Assembly: GCF_024166365.1 (NCBI RefSeq)
Contig: NC_064831.1
Location: forward strand, 30,556,768 to 30,620,767
Length of the DNA: 64,000 nucleotides
Direction: 5' to 3'
Source: Elephas maximus indicus
Taxonomy: Eukaryota > Chordata > Mammalia > Proboscidea > Elephantidae
In this document: positions 44,670 through 57,157 of the stretch, piece after piece
Layout of the letters: each line of letters begins with the position of its first letter
Numbering within the stretch: position 1 is the first letter of the stretch
Notes under the pieces: generated by a model
Databases searched by the model: none
What the model was told of the DNA's origin: nothing
The model's input: the letters and a program-made list of their open reading frames with translations, nothing else
Made by a program: the position numbers and the translations under genes

Positions 44670-45853
44670 AAGAATACAAAATTCACACCAGAGGCACATT
44701 CTGGGGAATGTAAATGAACTATCGCAAGAATTCTGCTGGAAGAATAAAATAAGGCTCTCTCAGAGTACAAATATACAGGAAGGAATGATTTAAAATAAGT
44801 TTATAGTTTATAATCATATTACACTGTATTAAGCACTGAAAACAGGCATAATAATTAAAAAGCCAGCTAAAAGGCGTCTGAACATATATAACAAATCTTA
44901 CAGTCCACAAAATTTGTGTCTAATGGTAATTTTAAGTAATTCATTTCAACACAGAAGAAATGAACCGGTAAAGAGAGAACTCTCAAAATATTAATTTATG
45001 TCTGTGACAAAAATTAAGAAACCTTTACATTTAATAAAGATTATATTACTGACAGAACCACACAGTGGACAAGCCACCCACATAACACATAATCAACACT
45101 GCTCAGCAACTAAAACAGTGCTGGCCTTTCCAATCTCCCTTCTTCCTGTACCACCACACTATCCTACATACCTCTTCATTACCCACACAAAAAAGCCCCT
45201 TCCAGTTTCCATTCCTCAAAAGGAATTAAGAAAAACAAAAAAGTAAACTCAAAAGTTGATTTCACCATGAACTTTAAACCTGGTTTAATGAGTACAAAGA
45301 AACCTAAAATTTATACACAGTATTCCTTTCCAAAAAAGGAACAGATACATTAAACATTATCTGAAAGGGGTTTCTTTATGGGCTATGTACATAGGCTAAA
45401 CAAGAATTACTGTATCTGAGAAGGCACATATCTGTGATTTAAGGCTTAAATGGTATTGTTATATACGGAAGTCAATAAAAGCTGTCTAGGAATTCGCTTC
45501 TATCAAAATGGAATTTACCCCAAAACTAACTTTCCTAACTCAAATTTCTACTCCAGAAACTGTCAAGAATCTATTCCTAAGTCCTCCTGTTAAAAAATTC
45601 TCTTAAGAAGGTTTCACTACGAATCAAAACAAATTGGTAACATAACTGCCCAGTGGCTTTGGGTAATGCAGATTCACAAGCTGAAAACACCTCACGAAAT
45701 GACAGTGTGACTCCTGCGTCTTTAGAAAAAGTGTAAACAACTTACACTGGTACAGATTCGTTTTTAAAAAGGTATTTGCCACAACTCCACAGCCAACCAG
45801 TCATTCATGAGGGCTGTTGCCTCTGTGCGGGTGCTGCAGGAACACCATATAAT

Positions 45854-45859
45854 TTTATT
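45854..45859 (-). terminator. ARFIP1: Candidate ARFIP1 proximal polyadenylation signal AATAAA
   Basis: The minus strand reads GCAGAATAAAATTATATGG, then TGTTCCTG. A canonical signal about 480 bases past the stop codon could give a short-3'UTR isoform. Confidence 0.3.
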
Positions 45860-46339
45860 CTGCAAAATAGTTTCTTTTTTCTTTAATACATGAAAATGAA
45901 TCTCTTAAAGATGTTGAATATATTCTTATATAAAATATCTGATGTTGATATAAATCATGTAAACCTCCCTTTGGAAAAGTTACAACTGGCCCTCATTTCC
46001 AGGACCAAAAACCTCGAATTTTTATCTTGTCAGTGCAAATCTATGTTAGATGTTTTCAAACTAAAGAAATAGCCATCAATCCTCACCATACAAGAGGATT
46101 TCTCAAAAAGGAAAATTACTGTGTCCAGATTATAGAAATTATGTTTACATTAAAGCCACCCACATTCCCATTAAATTTAGCAGTTTAATTGTTAAAAGTA
46201 TGAAAAAGGGAAAAATTAAAGCTGTTTGTACAAGAATCACTACAATGGTTGTCACCCCTTCCCACTTCCCCCAACTCTGCTTAATTCTTATTAGGTTTGT
46301 TTAGAAATATAACAATGCAACTCTTCCCCAGAGATGTGA

Positions 46340-46495
46340 TTACTGTTCTTCCAGCCAAGATGGGGCATCCACTCCTGGAGTTTTCAACTTGATATGGAAC
46401 TGTTTAAGTGTCTGTTCAAGCTGCTTCTGATTCCCAGCAAAGTAAGCGGCAATGGCATTGTGGAAAAGGACCAACTGATTGTGCAATACTTTAAC
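46340..46495 (-). CDS. ARFIP1: ARFIP1 last coding exon (arfaptin-1 C-terminus)
   Basis: Arfaptin-1 is a BAR-domain protein that binds GTP-bound Arf/Arl1 GTPases and PI4P at the trans-Golgi and helps control secretory-granule budding (family knowledge). The exon begins after the acceptor CTCTGTCCACAG at 46496-46497 and encodes 51 residues plus TAA (stop at 46342-46340). It starts [14 protein letters not shown], contains [18 protein letters not shown], and ends with the arfaptin signature PSWLEEQ. The first half is the last BAR-domain helix; the tail after IKLKTPG is flexible. Exon length is exactly 52 codons, phase 0. The open frame extends further upstream, but that part is intron. Earlier exons lie beyond position 64000, so this last intron exceeds 17.5 kb. 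The gene points toward FHDC1 on the same strand, as in human. Confidence 0.94.
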   Translation of the reverse strand, partial: VKVLHNQLVLFHNAIAAYFAGNQKQLEQTLKQFHIKLKTPGVDAPSWLEEQ

Positions 46496-47871
46496 CTGTG
46501 GACAGAGCAGAGTCATAAGACCAAGCATTAATGCCAAGGACAATGAGATATGAGGTGATTCGTTACATGCCTCAATTAGTGAATCTCTCCTCAAGAAAGG
46601 CTGTTTTAAGAATATAAAGTATTTCACACACATCAAGTGCACATTGCCTCGCAGGGTCTCTGAGTGTTGATGACTTTCTAATGCTCCCCATCCCCCAACC
46701 TCCACTGAGAGAGAAGATACCTAATAACAGGTCAGTTTATGAAGCTAAATATATACTCTGCTAACCAATTTCAAATATTATTATCGTTAAATTCTCCCCC
46801 AAGGTAAGTATATTAAAAATCATGAGATATCAAACAGGGAATATCTGATATAAATAATCCCTATATAACATATGCCAGATACCAAGTATGGACATACTAA
46901 GACTATGCTTTATGTAAAACTTAGTAGGTTGGATACTTTTAAGTGTGGTATTTGTAAAGAATCCCCAAGTGGCAGCAAGTGTTGTCCAGAAAATCGATTT
47001 ACTTTAAGCTCATATGATTCTCAGTTATTCTCATCTGCTTATTACTTCTGATATCAACAGTATGTTTTAACAAAGCAACACTATAAATCTTTCTTAAAGA
47101 AATCAGCAAAGCAGCACAAAAAGTTAAGAATACAGTTGTTTTCTGTGGTCTTATATATGACAGCAAAATATTAAACAAGAAAATATAAAAAACCACATTC
47201 TGATTTACTCATCCAATACAATATTATTTATCATGAAAACTGAGGTTTAAACATGTTTAATGATATGAAAATGTCTAAAATATGCTAAGTGAAATATAGG
47301 ATATAAAATTTTATATACAGTACAATATCTGTGTTCATTACACACATATTCTCGCTAGTCATTTCTTCCTCAGTAAAGGAAACAATAAAACCAATTATAT
47401 TAGCTATTTTTATTTGTAAAGCCTTTATTTTTTTAAAAATTAAAATATCATAAAAATAAAGCATGCTCAAGATTATGAAATTCAAGCAGCACTGACGAGT
47501 ACGATGGGAAAAGTAGACGTCTCCCCATTTATTCACCACACTTACTCCCCGTTTGCCACACTTACTCCCCGCCCCACTTACTTGATACGTTAATATAAAA
47601 AATTCCCAAGCTCAAACCCATACTGTCAGGAAAAAAATGCCATTTAAAAAATTTTTAACTACCGAACAAACCCCTAGATGGGTGAAACTCAGAAGCATGA
47701 AAAAGAAAAAAAATAATATCTGCTAAGGTATAGTCTGAATGTAAAATTTCAAAAAACAAGTTACCAAAATGTATAGCTTGATCTCACTTCTGTGTTTTAA
47801 AAGCATGAGTGTGCACATGCTTCTGTGCACAGGAAATACGTCGAAGGACAGCCATTCACTTGAGAGGCATA
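46496..47871. other. ARFIP1 last intron, no feature seen
   Basis: AT-rich intron adjoining the terminal exon. CTTACTCCCCG occurs twice near 47541 and 47561. No repeat or exon was recognised. Confidence 0.45.
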
Positions 47872-48020
47872 TAGGACAGTGGGCAAAAGCACAAGCTCTG
47901 GAATCCTGGGCGAATCACCTACTGCTTCTGCACCTCCACTCCCTCATCTGGAAAACGAGGACACTAACAGTGCCTGTGGGTGACTGCAGGGTGGATAATG
48001 TAATTTTTAAAAAGCTACCT
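47872..48020 (+). repeat. MIR SINE relic
   Basis: It has GTGGGCAAAAGCACAAGCTC, TGGAATCCTGGGCGAATC, TCCACTCCCTCATCTGGAAA, ACGAGGACACTAACAGTGCC in MIR order. Ancient, plus orientation. Confidence 0.7.
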
Positions 48021-48054
48021 ACTATGTGGAGAACGAGCCTAGGAGGATCAGAGT

Positions 48055-48180
48055 GGAAACAAAGCAACAGTTACGAGAGTATTGCCATGGTCCAGGCGAG
48101 GGAGTCCACGGCTTAGTCTAGGGAACTGGCAGTGGATAAGGTGAAAAGTGGATATATTTTGGTGGAAGAGCTGACAGCAG
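48055..48180 (+). repeat. Ancient interspersed repeat (L2-like)
   Basis: GAGAGTATTGCCATGGTCCA, GGCGAGGGAG, GGCAGTGGATAAGGTGAAAA and GTGGATATATTTTGGTGGAA parallel the repeat at 63380-63500 (AATAATCCAGGTGAGACGAC). Same ancient family; the family name is uncertain. Confidence 0.5.
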
Positions 48181-48789
48181 TTTTTTTTTTTTAGTGGTTA
48201 AATTTTGAATGAAGGAACTATGGGTATTTTTCTTCTTTATACTTTCTTAAGATCCTTAAAAACAGTAAGTACACATTTTACAATCAGAAAAAAAAATACT
48301 TCCATTAACAAAAGGGTAGTATTTCAGTAAAGAGCACTAATATTGGCCACTACAATTTGCAAGCAATATTAAACTGTATAAAGATTAGACATAATTTAAA
48401 TTTGGTTTCATTTGTGATTTTAATCAGCATTTAACTAAGTTACATGAAACACCAAGAATCCACCGTGACCACTAACATTTTTAAACGTCTAAGTCACCTC
48501 ACCAGACCAGATGATTTAGCAAGTAGAACTAAGAAATCACAAAGGAACAAACAAAGCTTCTTTCCTGAAAAAGAATCTTCCTGAGTCTGCTGTTATAAAG
48601 TGGTGTGGAATGGCACAGGGCAGTACACTGTGTGTGCCAGTACATAACTGTGTGAGAGTGAGATGGACAGGTATAACATCTGTGAGGGTAACATTACTGC
48701 TTACAAAGAGGCAGAGCCTACTTGTTTCCCACTCTAACACTGGAAGAAGTATTTAGCTGAGAATAAAATCAGAGAAACTTTAAATTACA
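48181..48789. other. ARFIP1 intron sequence, nothing recognised
   Basis: A T run lies at 48181-48192. No exon or repeat was identified. Confidence 0.4.
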
Positions 48790-48955
48790 GGGATCCTTAC
48801 AGATTATCATAACCAACCATCTGGTTTTACATATGGAAAGCTGGGACTCAACTGAGTATTAAGTGATTCACTCTGTGTCATGGGATGAGTGAGTAGCAGA
48901 GTTAGGACTGAAATCTGAGTCTTGTGACTTCTTGCCCAGTGCATCCTCCTCCGCA
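48790..48955 (-). repeat. MIR SINE relic, minus strand
   Basis: Reverse MIR wording on the plus strand: ACCATCTGGTTTTACATATG, GAAAGCTGGGACTC, TTAAGTGATTCACTCTGTGT, GTAGCAGAGTTAGGACTGAA and CTTGCCCAGTGCATCC. Confidence 0.65.
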
Positions 48956-49704
48956 CAGCCCTGCCTCCCAACACTGCAAGAGCGATCTGGGCGGAGAAGC
49001 AGAGCTGCATTCTTCAGACTCCAGGGAGATAACTGTTCTGACTGGGTCCTGGGCACTTCCAGATCCATCGCTCTCCTGTGCACTGCATGCAAACTCTGCA
49101 TGCTCTTCAGAACAGCAACAGAATTGAAAAAACAAATAACGAGCACAGCTCAGAGGCTAGCCGACTCTTCTAGTAACAACCCAGGGCCAGGCGCACATAC
49201 TTTGAGACTGTTTAATCAGAGATCAAGGCTTGCATCACAGCCCAGTGTAGCCACATTGTAAACACAGCCCTGCATGGGATCCTCTTTTAATTGAGGTATT
49301 CACCCATATGAACTTTTTGTGGGAAGAGGGAAAAATCAAATGTCTTTGATCCTATGATGGCAAAAATCAACTGGTGAAGAAGTAAATATGATTTCTACCC
49401 AGCAACCCAAACAGTATTGACACCCCAGGGAATTAACATGTCAAGCCTTGAGAACGAGTTGGGTTACTTCTCTAACTATTCAAACCTTGGGGCACTGGCA
49501 CTACTGATTCACCCAAAAGCTGTTTACAACAAAAAGAATTTTTCTTCTTCCTCTGACACAGACGAGAAAGTTTAAGAAGACCAAATAGCATGAAACAATG
49601 AAAACTAAGAAATGTCTGTACAAACTGAAAGAAGTCCATCTTGAATTTATCTGTTCAGACATTCAAGGCCTGCAAATCTTTCCAAATGAAAACCTTCGGT
49701 GCTG
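48956..49704. other. ARFIP1 intron sequence, nothing recognised
   Basis: Open frames near 48868-49261 on both strands overlap one another and lack family resemblance. I treat the stretch as unique intron. Confidence 0.4.
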
Positions 49705-50020
49705 GGTGCAAGGGTGACAAAAAAACATTCACCACTTACTATGTGTCAGGCGCTGTACTAGGGATACTAGGGTAAGTAAGGCACAGGACAGCAGAAAATG
49801 GCAATTGGCATGATAAATTGGTAGAGGCAGTGAAAATACACTGGGTTATAAAAAGGGCTGGTAGGGAGAACAGAGTTTTTTCAAGAAAGGTTGGAAGAGA
49901 GCATTGGTAGAGGAGAGCTCTCACTGCCTTACCCTCTACTTCTTAGATATGGCGGATATATGAAAGGATAAGGAGCCTCATCCTAGAGGTCATCACTAGG
50001 GAAACAGGGTAATCACATAA
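49705..50020 (+). repeat. L2-type LINE relic
   Basis: It starts CACTTACTATGTGTCAGGCG, CTGTACTAGGGATACTAGGG, the typical L2 block, and continues as diverged sequence with GGAAGAGAGCATTGGTAGAG. Confidence 0.5.
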
Positions 50021-50067
50021 AGGCAGGTTATAAGAAGGCAGTTTAGAAGATGAGGTAAGTATTCTAT

Positions 50068-50444
50068 TGTTGTGAACTGTTACTATAATGGCCCCCAATG
50101 AATCACCCCTCTCAGTATCCACGCCCTACACATCCTACAATGAAAATGGGCTTGGCAATGTAACATAAAAAATGAGACCTGATAAGCAAGTGAATGACCT
50201 CTTGGACTACTGCTGCCACCTTGTAAGGAAGCCCAGTTAGCCTCCTTCAAGATGAAAGCCCATAGGGAGAGAGGCCCAGTCATTCTAGCTGTGCCCAATG
50301 CCCAGCAGGCCCTACAGCTGCAAGTGAAACCAGCAGAACAACCCACCTATCCAACCTACAAAACTGTCAGAAATAATGTATCACTGTGGTTCTAAGCAAC
50401 TAAGTTTTGAGTGGTTCGTTATGCAGCAGAAAATTAGTGGTACA
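50068..50444 (+). mobile_element. Solo MLT1J/K-like LTR
   Basis: TGTTGTGAACTGTTACTATA and ATGGCCCCCAATGAATCACC open the LTR. The end TTCTAAGCAACTAAGTTTTG, AGTGGTTCGTTATGCAGCAG and GTACA is the common MaLR wording. The flanking 5-mers TCTAT (50063-50067) and TCTAC (50445-50449) look like a decayed target duplication. Confidence 0.72.
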
Positions 50445-51838
50445 TCTACGAAAAAGGTTAAGAATGCAGGGCCCCAGCAATTAAAAAAAAAAAAAAAGGC
50501 TACAGAAACTAGAGTGAAAAGGAGGAAAATCAGAAGGGGTAGCACAGGCTTGGGAAGAAGAAAGGCTAAGCTGGATGAGAAATAAAGGAACAGAAGGCAG
50601 GGCCAAGATGGCAGAGTAGTCAGATGCTTCTGGTGATCCCTCTTACAACAACGACCCGAAAAAACAAGTGAAGCAATTATATGTATGACAAGTTAGGAGC
50701 ACTGAACATCAAAGGCAAAGTTAGGGAATCAGATTGAGCAGTGGAGGGAGGGAGAGATGATTCAGAGGCAGTGAGGAGTTGCTGGACCTGTCTTGTTGAG
50801 AACCAGCACACCTCAGGCACGTTCCTCTGAAGTGACTGTGGCCAGGCTGGTGGCGTTCGGGATGCCAGTTCCTCATGGAGAGATAGCAAGCCGCACAGTC
50901 CACTCAGGGCTCCAGAATCAGAGAACAGCATTTTCGGCAAAAGCTAAGTACTTGCGTCTAATTTACCGTGTCCCCAGCCCCCACGCCAGCTTCAGTGGCG
51001 GTCAATTTACCTGAGCCTGAGATAGGTCTTGCTGCGATCCCTGAACCATTCTCCCAGCCTTGGAGAAGTAATAAATTAACAACTGGGGAAAAAGATAATC
51101 TGCCAGCTCCCCTAAGCCAGGAACTCAGGGCAGAAGCAGTTCCTGTCCAGGGACAAACAGTCGATGGACTCTGAATGCCTTTCACCTCTGCACGGACCTG
51201 TGTGGGACCATTTCAGTAACGTAGGCCCTTGTTGGCAGACTGCAGCGGAGTATGTGCCTGAGATCTGACTTTAACTGTTTCAGCTGTATGGTGAAGAGGC
51301 AGGTTTTTTGATGTTTGACACTGCTCTGCCTATTAAACAGGGTCCTTACCTACACGCATCAGGGGCCTGAGGACTGCTGACTCCACCCATGGCACCTAGC
51401 CACCTGCGACAGTGGTCCAAGGATAAGTGGTACCTCCCAGTCCTTACAACCAAAAGCACTGGGTGGCCAAGGCCCGGCTGCAGAGCCCACCCACCTGTGC
51501 GCTATAGGGAACAGAGACATGCTTTCCTCACAGACACTTGGGGGAAGGTTGTCAGCCCCCTGCCTTGCTCAGAGCGCAACCCCTACTGCAACCAATCACC
51601 CCTGCCCCACAGGGCCTGACCCACCCATGTGGTGACTGACTACCTGGATACCTGAGCTGATTCCATACAAGAAAAGTGAATGGACTCCTAGGCTCATATA
51701 CCTGGTAACAGCTCTAGCCATCTGGGAGCAAATAATCAAGCCAGCTCTCTAAAGAAGCCTATTTGGGCACATTAAAACAAAACTCAGCAAGAAGCCAGGA
51801 CAGAGTAAGCAAACATAAATTAATGCAATAACTTATAG

Positions 51839-52938
51839 ATGGCTCAGAGACAATAGTCAATATCAAATCACATAAAGAAGCAGACCATGATGGCTTCAAC
51901 AAGCTCTCAAAACAAATAATCACGAAATTTCCAGATGAGGATGTCTTCCTGGAATTACCAGAGGCAGAATACAGAATTCTTCAAGAGATCAGGAAGGAGA
52001 TCAGGCAACCAGAAAGGAGAATAACAATCCTACACATCAAAAAAAAAAAAAGAAAAACATAAAGACTGAGCAAAAACAATATCAACAATAATGAAAAACA
52101 GCCAAGAAACACAAAGGTAAAGCAGTGGAGGGAATTAAGAAGGTTATTCAAGAGCACAATGAAAAATCCAATAGGCTGCAAGAGTCCACAGAAAGATAGA
52201 AATCAGAAATTCAGAAGATTAACAATAAAATTTCAGAATTAGAAAACTCAATAGAAAGTCAGAGGAACAAAATTGAGGCAATGGAAATCAGAATTAGTGG
52301 GACTGAAGATAAAGCACTTGACATGAACTTATTTGAGGAAAAATCAGATAAAGAATTAAAAAAAAATGAAGAAAGCCTAAGATTTATGTGGGACTCTAAC
52401 AAGAGGAATAGCCCACACATGGCTGGAGTACCAGAACTGGGGGGTGGGGGGGGGGTGGGCGTGGCGGAAAACAGAAAATACAGAGAGAACTGTTGAAGAT
52501 TTGTTGGCAGAAAACTTCCCTGATATCGTGAAAGACGAGAAAATATTTACCCAAGATGTTCATTGAATCCCACATAAGGTAGATCCCAAAAGAAAAGTCA
52601 CCAAGACATATTAGAATCAAACCTGCCAAAACCAAAAATAAAGAATTTTAAGAGCACCTAGGGATAAACGAAAAGTCACCTACAAAGGAGAGTCAATAAG
52701 AATAAGCTTAGACTACTTGGCAGAAACCATGCAGGCAAGAAGGCAATGGGATGACTTATAAAAAGCATTGAAGGAAAAAAATTGCCAGCCAAGAATCATA
52801 TACCCAGCAAAACTGTCTCTCAAATATGAAGGCAAAATTAAGATGTTTCCAGATAAACAGAAGTTTAGGGAATTTGCAAAAACCAAACCAAAACTACAAG
52901 AAATTCTAAACGGAGTTCTCTGGTTAGAAAAGCAATAA
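51839..52938 (+). pseudogene. L1 copy C ORF1, broken and internally rearranged
   Basis: From the ATG at 51839 it reads ATGGCTCAGAGACAATAG, a stop at codon 6, as in copy B. An in-frame ATG at 51887 could restart. In the coiled-coil region, 52009-52097 is foreign: it matches the inter-ORF spacer of L1 (53203-53298). Afterwards ORF1 text resumes (TTCAAGAGCACAATGAAAAA, GAAATTCAGAAGATTAACAA). A G-run (52440-52461) and frameshifts damage the RRM part. It ends WLEKQ-stop at about 52938. Confidence 0.82.
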
Positions 52939-53390
52939 CATCAGATATCAACCTAAGACTAGAACACTGGACAGAGCAACCAGATACCAGCCCAGTTAGG
53001 GAAATCACAAAAATAGATCAAGATAAAAAAAATGCTCAAGACAGAGAAAGAGCAATGTCATAATGTAAAAGATGACAACATTAAATCAATAAAGAGGGAC
53101 AGAAATGTAGTCACAAATCTTTCATATGGAGAGGAAGTCAAGGTGACATAAAGAAATAAAAGTTTGGTTTAAACTTAAAAAATAAGGGTAAACATTAAGG
53201 TAACTACAAAGGAGACAACAATCCTATTAATTAAAATAAAATACAAAAAAAAAAAACCATAAAGATTCAGCAAAAACAAAAGCAATAACAATGAAAAAGA
53301 GGAAAAGACAACATATAAAGAAAACTACTCAGCACAAAAAATTAAATGGAAAAAAGAAACTGTAAACAACACAGTAAAAAAGACATCAAA

Positions 53391-56300
53391 ATGACAGCAC
53401 TCAACTCATACCTTTCCATAATTACACTGAATGTAAATGGACTAAATGAACCAATAAAGAGACAGAGAGTGGCACAATGGATTAAAAAACACGATGCGTC
53501 TATAGCTGCCTACAAGATACACACCTTAGACTTAAAGGCACAAACCAATTAAAACTCAAAGCATGGAAAAAAATATATCAAGCAAACAACAATCTAAACA
53601 GAGCAGGAGTGGCGATATTAATTTCTGACAAAGTAGACTTTAAAATCTACCACAAAGGATCAGGAAGGACACTATATAATGATTAAAGGGACAATATACC
53701 AGAAGGATATAAGCACATTAAATATTTATGCACTGAGCAACAGGACTTCAAGATACATAAAACAAACTCTAACAGCATTGAAAGCGAGATAGGCAGCTCC
53801 ACAATAATAGTAGCAGGCTTCAACACATCACTTGTGGTGAAGGACAGAACATCCAGAAAGAAGCTCAACAAAGACAGAGAAGATCTAAATGCCACAATCA
53901 ACGAACTTAACCTCACAGACATATACAGAACACTGCACCCAAGAGCCGCCAAGTATACTTTCTTTTCCAGTGCACATGGAATGTTCTCTAGAATACACCA
54001 CATATTAGGTCACAAGCAAGCCTTAAGAGAATTCAAAACATCAAAATAGTACAAAGCATCTTCTCTCACCATAAAGCCATAAAAGTAGAAATCAATAACA
54101 GAAAAAGCAGGGAAAAGAAATCAAACACTTGGAAACTGAATAACACCTTGCTCAAAAATGACTGGGTTATAGAAGAAATTAAGCACAGAATAAAGAAATT
54201 CATAGACTCCAATGAGAATGAAAACACTTCCTATCAGAACCTTGGGGACACAGCTAAAGCAGTCCTCAGAGGTCAATTTACAGCAATAAATGCACACATC
54301 CAAAAAGAAGGGCCAAAATCAAAGAATTATCCCTACAACTTGAACAAACAGAAAGAACAACAAAAGCCCTCAGGCACTAGAAGAAAGGAAATAATAAAAA
54401 TAAGAGCAGAATTAAATGAAATAGAGAACAGAAAAACAATTGAAAGAGTTAACAAGGCCAAAAGCTGGTTCTCTGAAAAAGTTAAAAACGTGGATAAACC
54501 ACTGGCCAAACTGACAAAAGAAAAACAGGAGAGGAAGGAAATAACTCGAATGAGAAGTGAGACAGGTGATATTACAACTGACCCAACTGAAATTAAAAGA
54601 ATCATATCACATTACTATGAAAAACTGTACTCTAACAAATTTGAAAACCTAGAAGAAAGCGACGAATTTCTAGAAACACACTATCTACCTAAGCCAACAC
54701 AAACACAAGCAGAACAACTAAATAAACCCATAATAAAAGAAGAGATAGAAAAGGTCATTAAAAACTAACAACAACAACAAAAATGCCCTGGCCCTGATGG
54801 CTTCACTGGAGAACTCGACCAAAGTTTCAGAAAAGAGTTAACACCACTACTACTAAAGGTATTTCAGAGCATAGAAAAGGACGGAATACTCCCAAACTCT
54901 CTCTATGAAGCCTGCATATATCTGATACCAAAACCAGGTAAAGACACCACAAAAAAAGAAAATTACACACCTATATGAACTTAGATGCAAAAATCCTCAA
55001 AAAATTCTAGCCAACAGAATTCAACATTATCAAAAAAATAATTCACCATGACCAGATGGGATTCATACCAGGTATGCAGGGATGGTTCAACATTAGAAAA
55101 ACAATCAATGTAATCCATCACAAAAATAAAACAAAAGAAACACATGATCTGATCAACTGATGCATAAAAGGTATTTGACTAAGTCCAACACCCATTCATG
55201 ATAAAAACTCTCAGCAAAATAGGAATAGAAGGAAAATTTCTCAACATAATAAAGGGCATTTATACAAAGCCAACAGCCAACATCATTCTAAATGGAGAGA
55301 GTCTGAAAGCATTCCCCTTGAGAACAGGAACCAGGCAAGGATGCCCTTTATCACCACTCTTATTCAACGTTGTGCTGGAGGTCCTAGCCAGAGCAGTCAG
55401 GCTAGATAAAGAAATAAAGGGTATCCAGATTGGTAAGGAAGAAGTAAAAGTATATCTATGTGCAGATAACATGACCTTATACACAGAAAACCGTAAAGAA
55501 TCCTCAAGAAAAGCAGATTATCAGGATACAAGATAAACACACAAAAATCAGCTGGATCCCTCTACACCAACAAAGAGAATGTCGAAGAGGAAATCACCAA
55601 ACCAATACCATCTGCAATAGCCCCCAAGAAAATAAAATACTTAGGAATAAATTTAACCAGAGACGTAGAAGACCTATTGAAAGAAAACTACAAGACATTA
55701 CTGCAAGAAACCAAAAGAGACCTACATATGTGGAAAAACATACATTGGTCATGGATAGGAAAACTCAACATCGTAAAAATCTCTATTCTACTCAAAGCAA
55801 TCTATATTTACAAATTCCTATCCAAGTTCCAATGACATTTTTTTAATGACATGGAGAAACAAATCACCAACTTCATATGGAAGGGAAAGGGGCCCCAGAT
55901 AAGTACAGCATTTCTGAAAAAGAACAAACTTGGATGCCTCACACTACCTGATTTTAGAACCTACTATAGGGTTGCTATGAGTTGGAATCGACTTGATGGC
56001 ACTGGGTTTGGTTTTAGTTTATACCACCACAGTAGTCAAAACAGCCTGGTACTGGTACAACAGATACACAGACCAATGGAACAGAACTGAAAAACCAGAC
56101 AAGACCTAAATCCATGCACATATGAGCAGTTGATATTTGACAAAGGCCCGAAATCAGTTAAACTGGGAAAAGACAGTCTCTTTAACAAATTGTGCTGGCA
56201 TAACTGGATATCCACCTGCAAAAAAGTGAAACAAGACCCATACCTCACACCATGCACAAAAACTAACTCAAAATGGACCAAAGACCTAAATAAAAAATCT

Positions 56301-57157
56301 AAAACGATAAAGATCATGGAAGAAAAAATAGGGACAGCATTAGGAGCTCTAATACATGGCATAAAGAGTATACAAACCGTTACTAACAATGCACCGGAAG
56401 AGAAACTAGATAGCTGGGAGCTCCTAAAAATCAAACACCTATGCTCATCCAAAGACTTCACCAAAAGAGTAAAAAGATCACCTACAGACTGGGAAAAAGT
56501 TTTTAACTATGACAATTCTGATGAGTATCTGATCTCTAAAATCTATATGGTACTGCAAAAACTCAACAAAAAAACAACCCAATTAAAAAATGGGCAAAGG
56601 ATATGAACAGGCACTTCACCAACAAAGACATTCAGGCAGCTAACAGATACATGAGGAAATGCTCACAATCAGTAACCATTAGAGAAATGCAAATCAAAAC
56701 TACAATGGGATACTATTTAACTCCAACAAGGTCGGCATTAATTGAAAAAAACAGAAAATAATAAACTTTAGAGAGGCTGTGGAGAGACTGGAACACTTAC
56801 ACTGCTGGCGGCAATGTAAAATGGTACAACCAGTTTCTAGCTTTTTAAGGCACTTCCTTAAAAAGCCAGAACTAGAACTACCATAGGATCCAGCAATCCC
56901 ACTTCTCGGAATAGATCCTAAAGAAATGAGTCTTCACATGGGCAGATTTATGCACACCTATGTTCACTGCAGCATTGTTTACAATAGCAAAGAGATGGAA
57001 GCAACCAAGGTACCCATCAATGTATGAATGGATAAATAAATTATGGTATATTTACACAATGGAATACTACGCAACAATAAAGAACAATGAGGAATCCACG
57101 AAACGTTTCCTAACATGGAGGAATCTGGAAGGTATTATTCTGAGTGAAATTAGTTAG
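53391..57157 (+). pseudogene. L1 copy C ORF2 (endonuclease-reverse transcriptase), broken
   Basis: MTALNSYLSIITLNVNGLN opens the endonuclease at 53391. ASIAAYKIHT shows the QETH block degraded. A 206-codon open stretch (54148-54768) spans the linker. RT text includes [40 protein letters not shown] and a mutated catalytic box CADNMTLY (near 55459-55482) in place of the usual (F/Y)ADD. A 50-bp SINE tail is inserted at 55968-56017. The C-terminal part ends TKRFLTWRNLEGIILSEIS-stop at 57157. The ~1255-codon span matches the family. Confidence 0.88.
55968..56017 (+). mobile_element. Severely 5'-truncated AfroSINE tail in L1 copy C ORF2
   Basis: AGGGTTGCTATGAGTTGGAA, TCGACTTGATGGCACTGGG and TTTGGTTTT are exactly the 3' end of the short SINE class. 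Copy B reads uninterrupted at the matching place (39057-39066). Only about 50 bp of the SINE was inserted. Confidence 0.82.

Larger units (their letters stand above)
44645..46339 (-). other. ARFIP1: ARFIP1 3'UTR (predicted)
   Basis: Directly downstream of the ARFIP1 stop on the minus strand lies about 1.7 kb of AT-rich sequence with no transposons, which suggests selection, as expected of a long 3'UTR. The distal end is set by the candidate signal ATTAAA (44664-44669) followed by a GT-rich stretch. The exact end is inference. Confidence 0.55.

Noticed and set aside
46496..46705. Extension of the ARFIP1 open frame upstream of VKVLHN
   Set aside because: A clear acceptor (CTCTGTCCACAG) precedes GTTAAA. 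The extra residues do not resemble arfaptin.
48868..49261. Overlapping open frames on both strands suggesting a small gene
   Set aside because: Frames of about 67-109 codons on both strands overlap without splice or domain evidence; typical chance frames.
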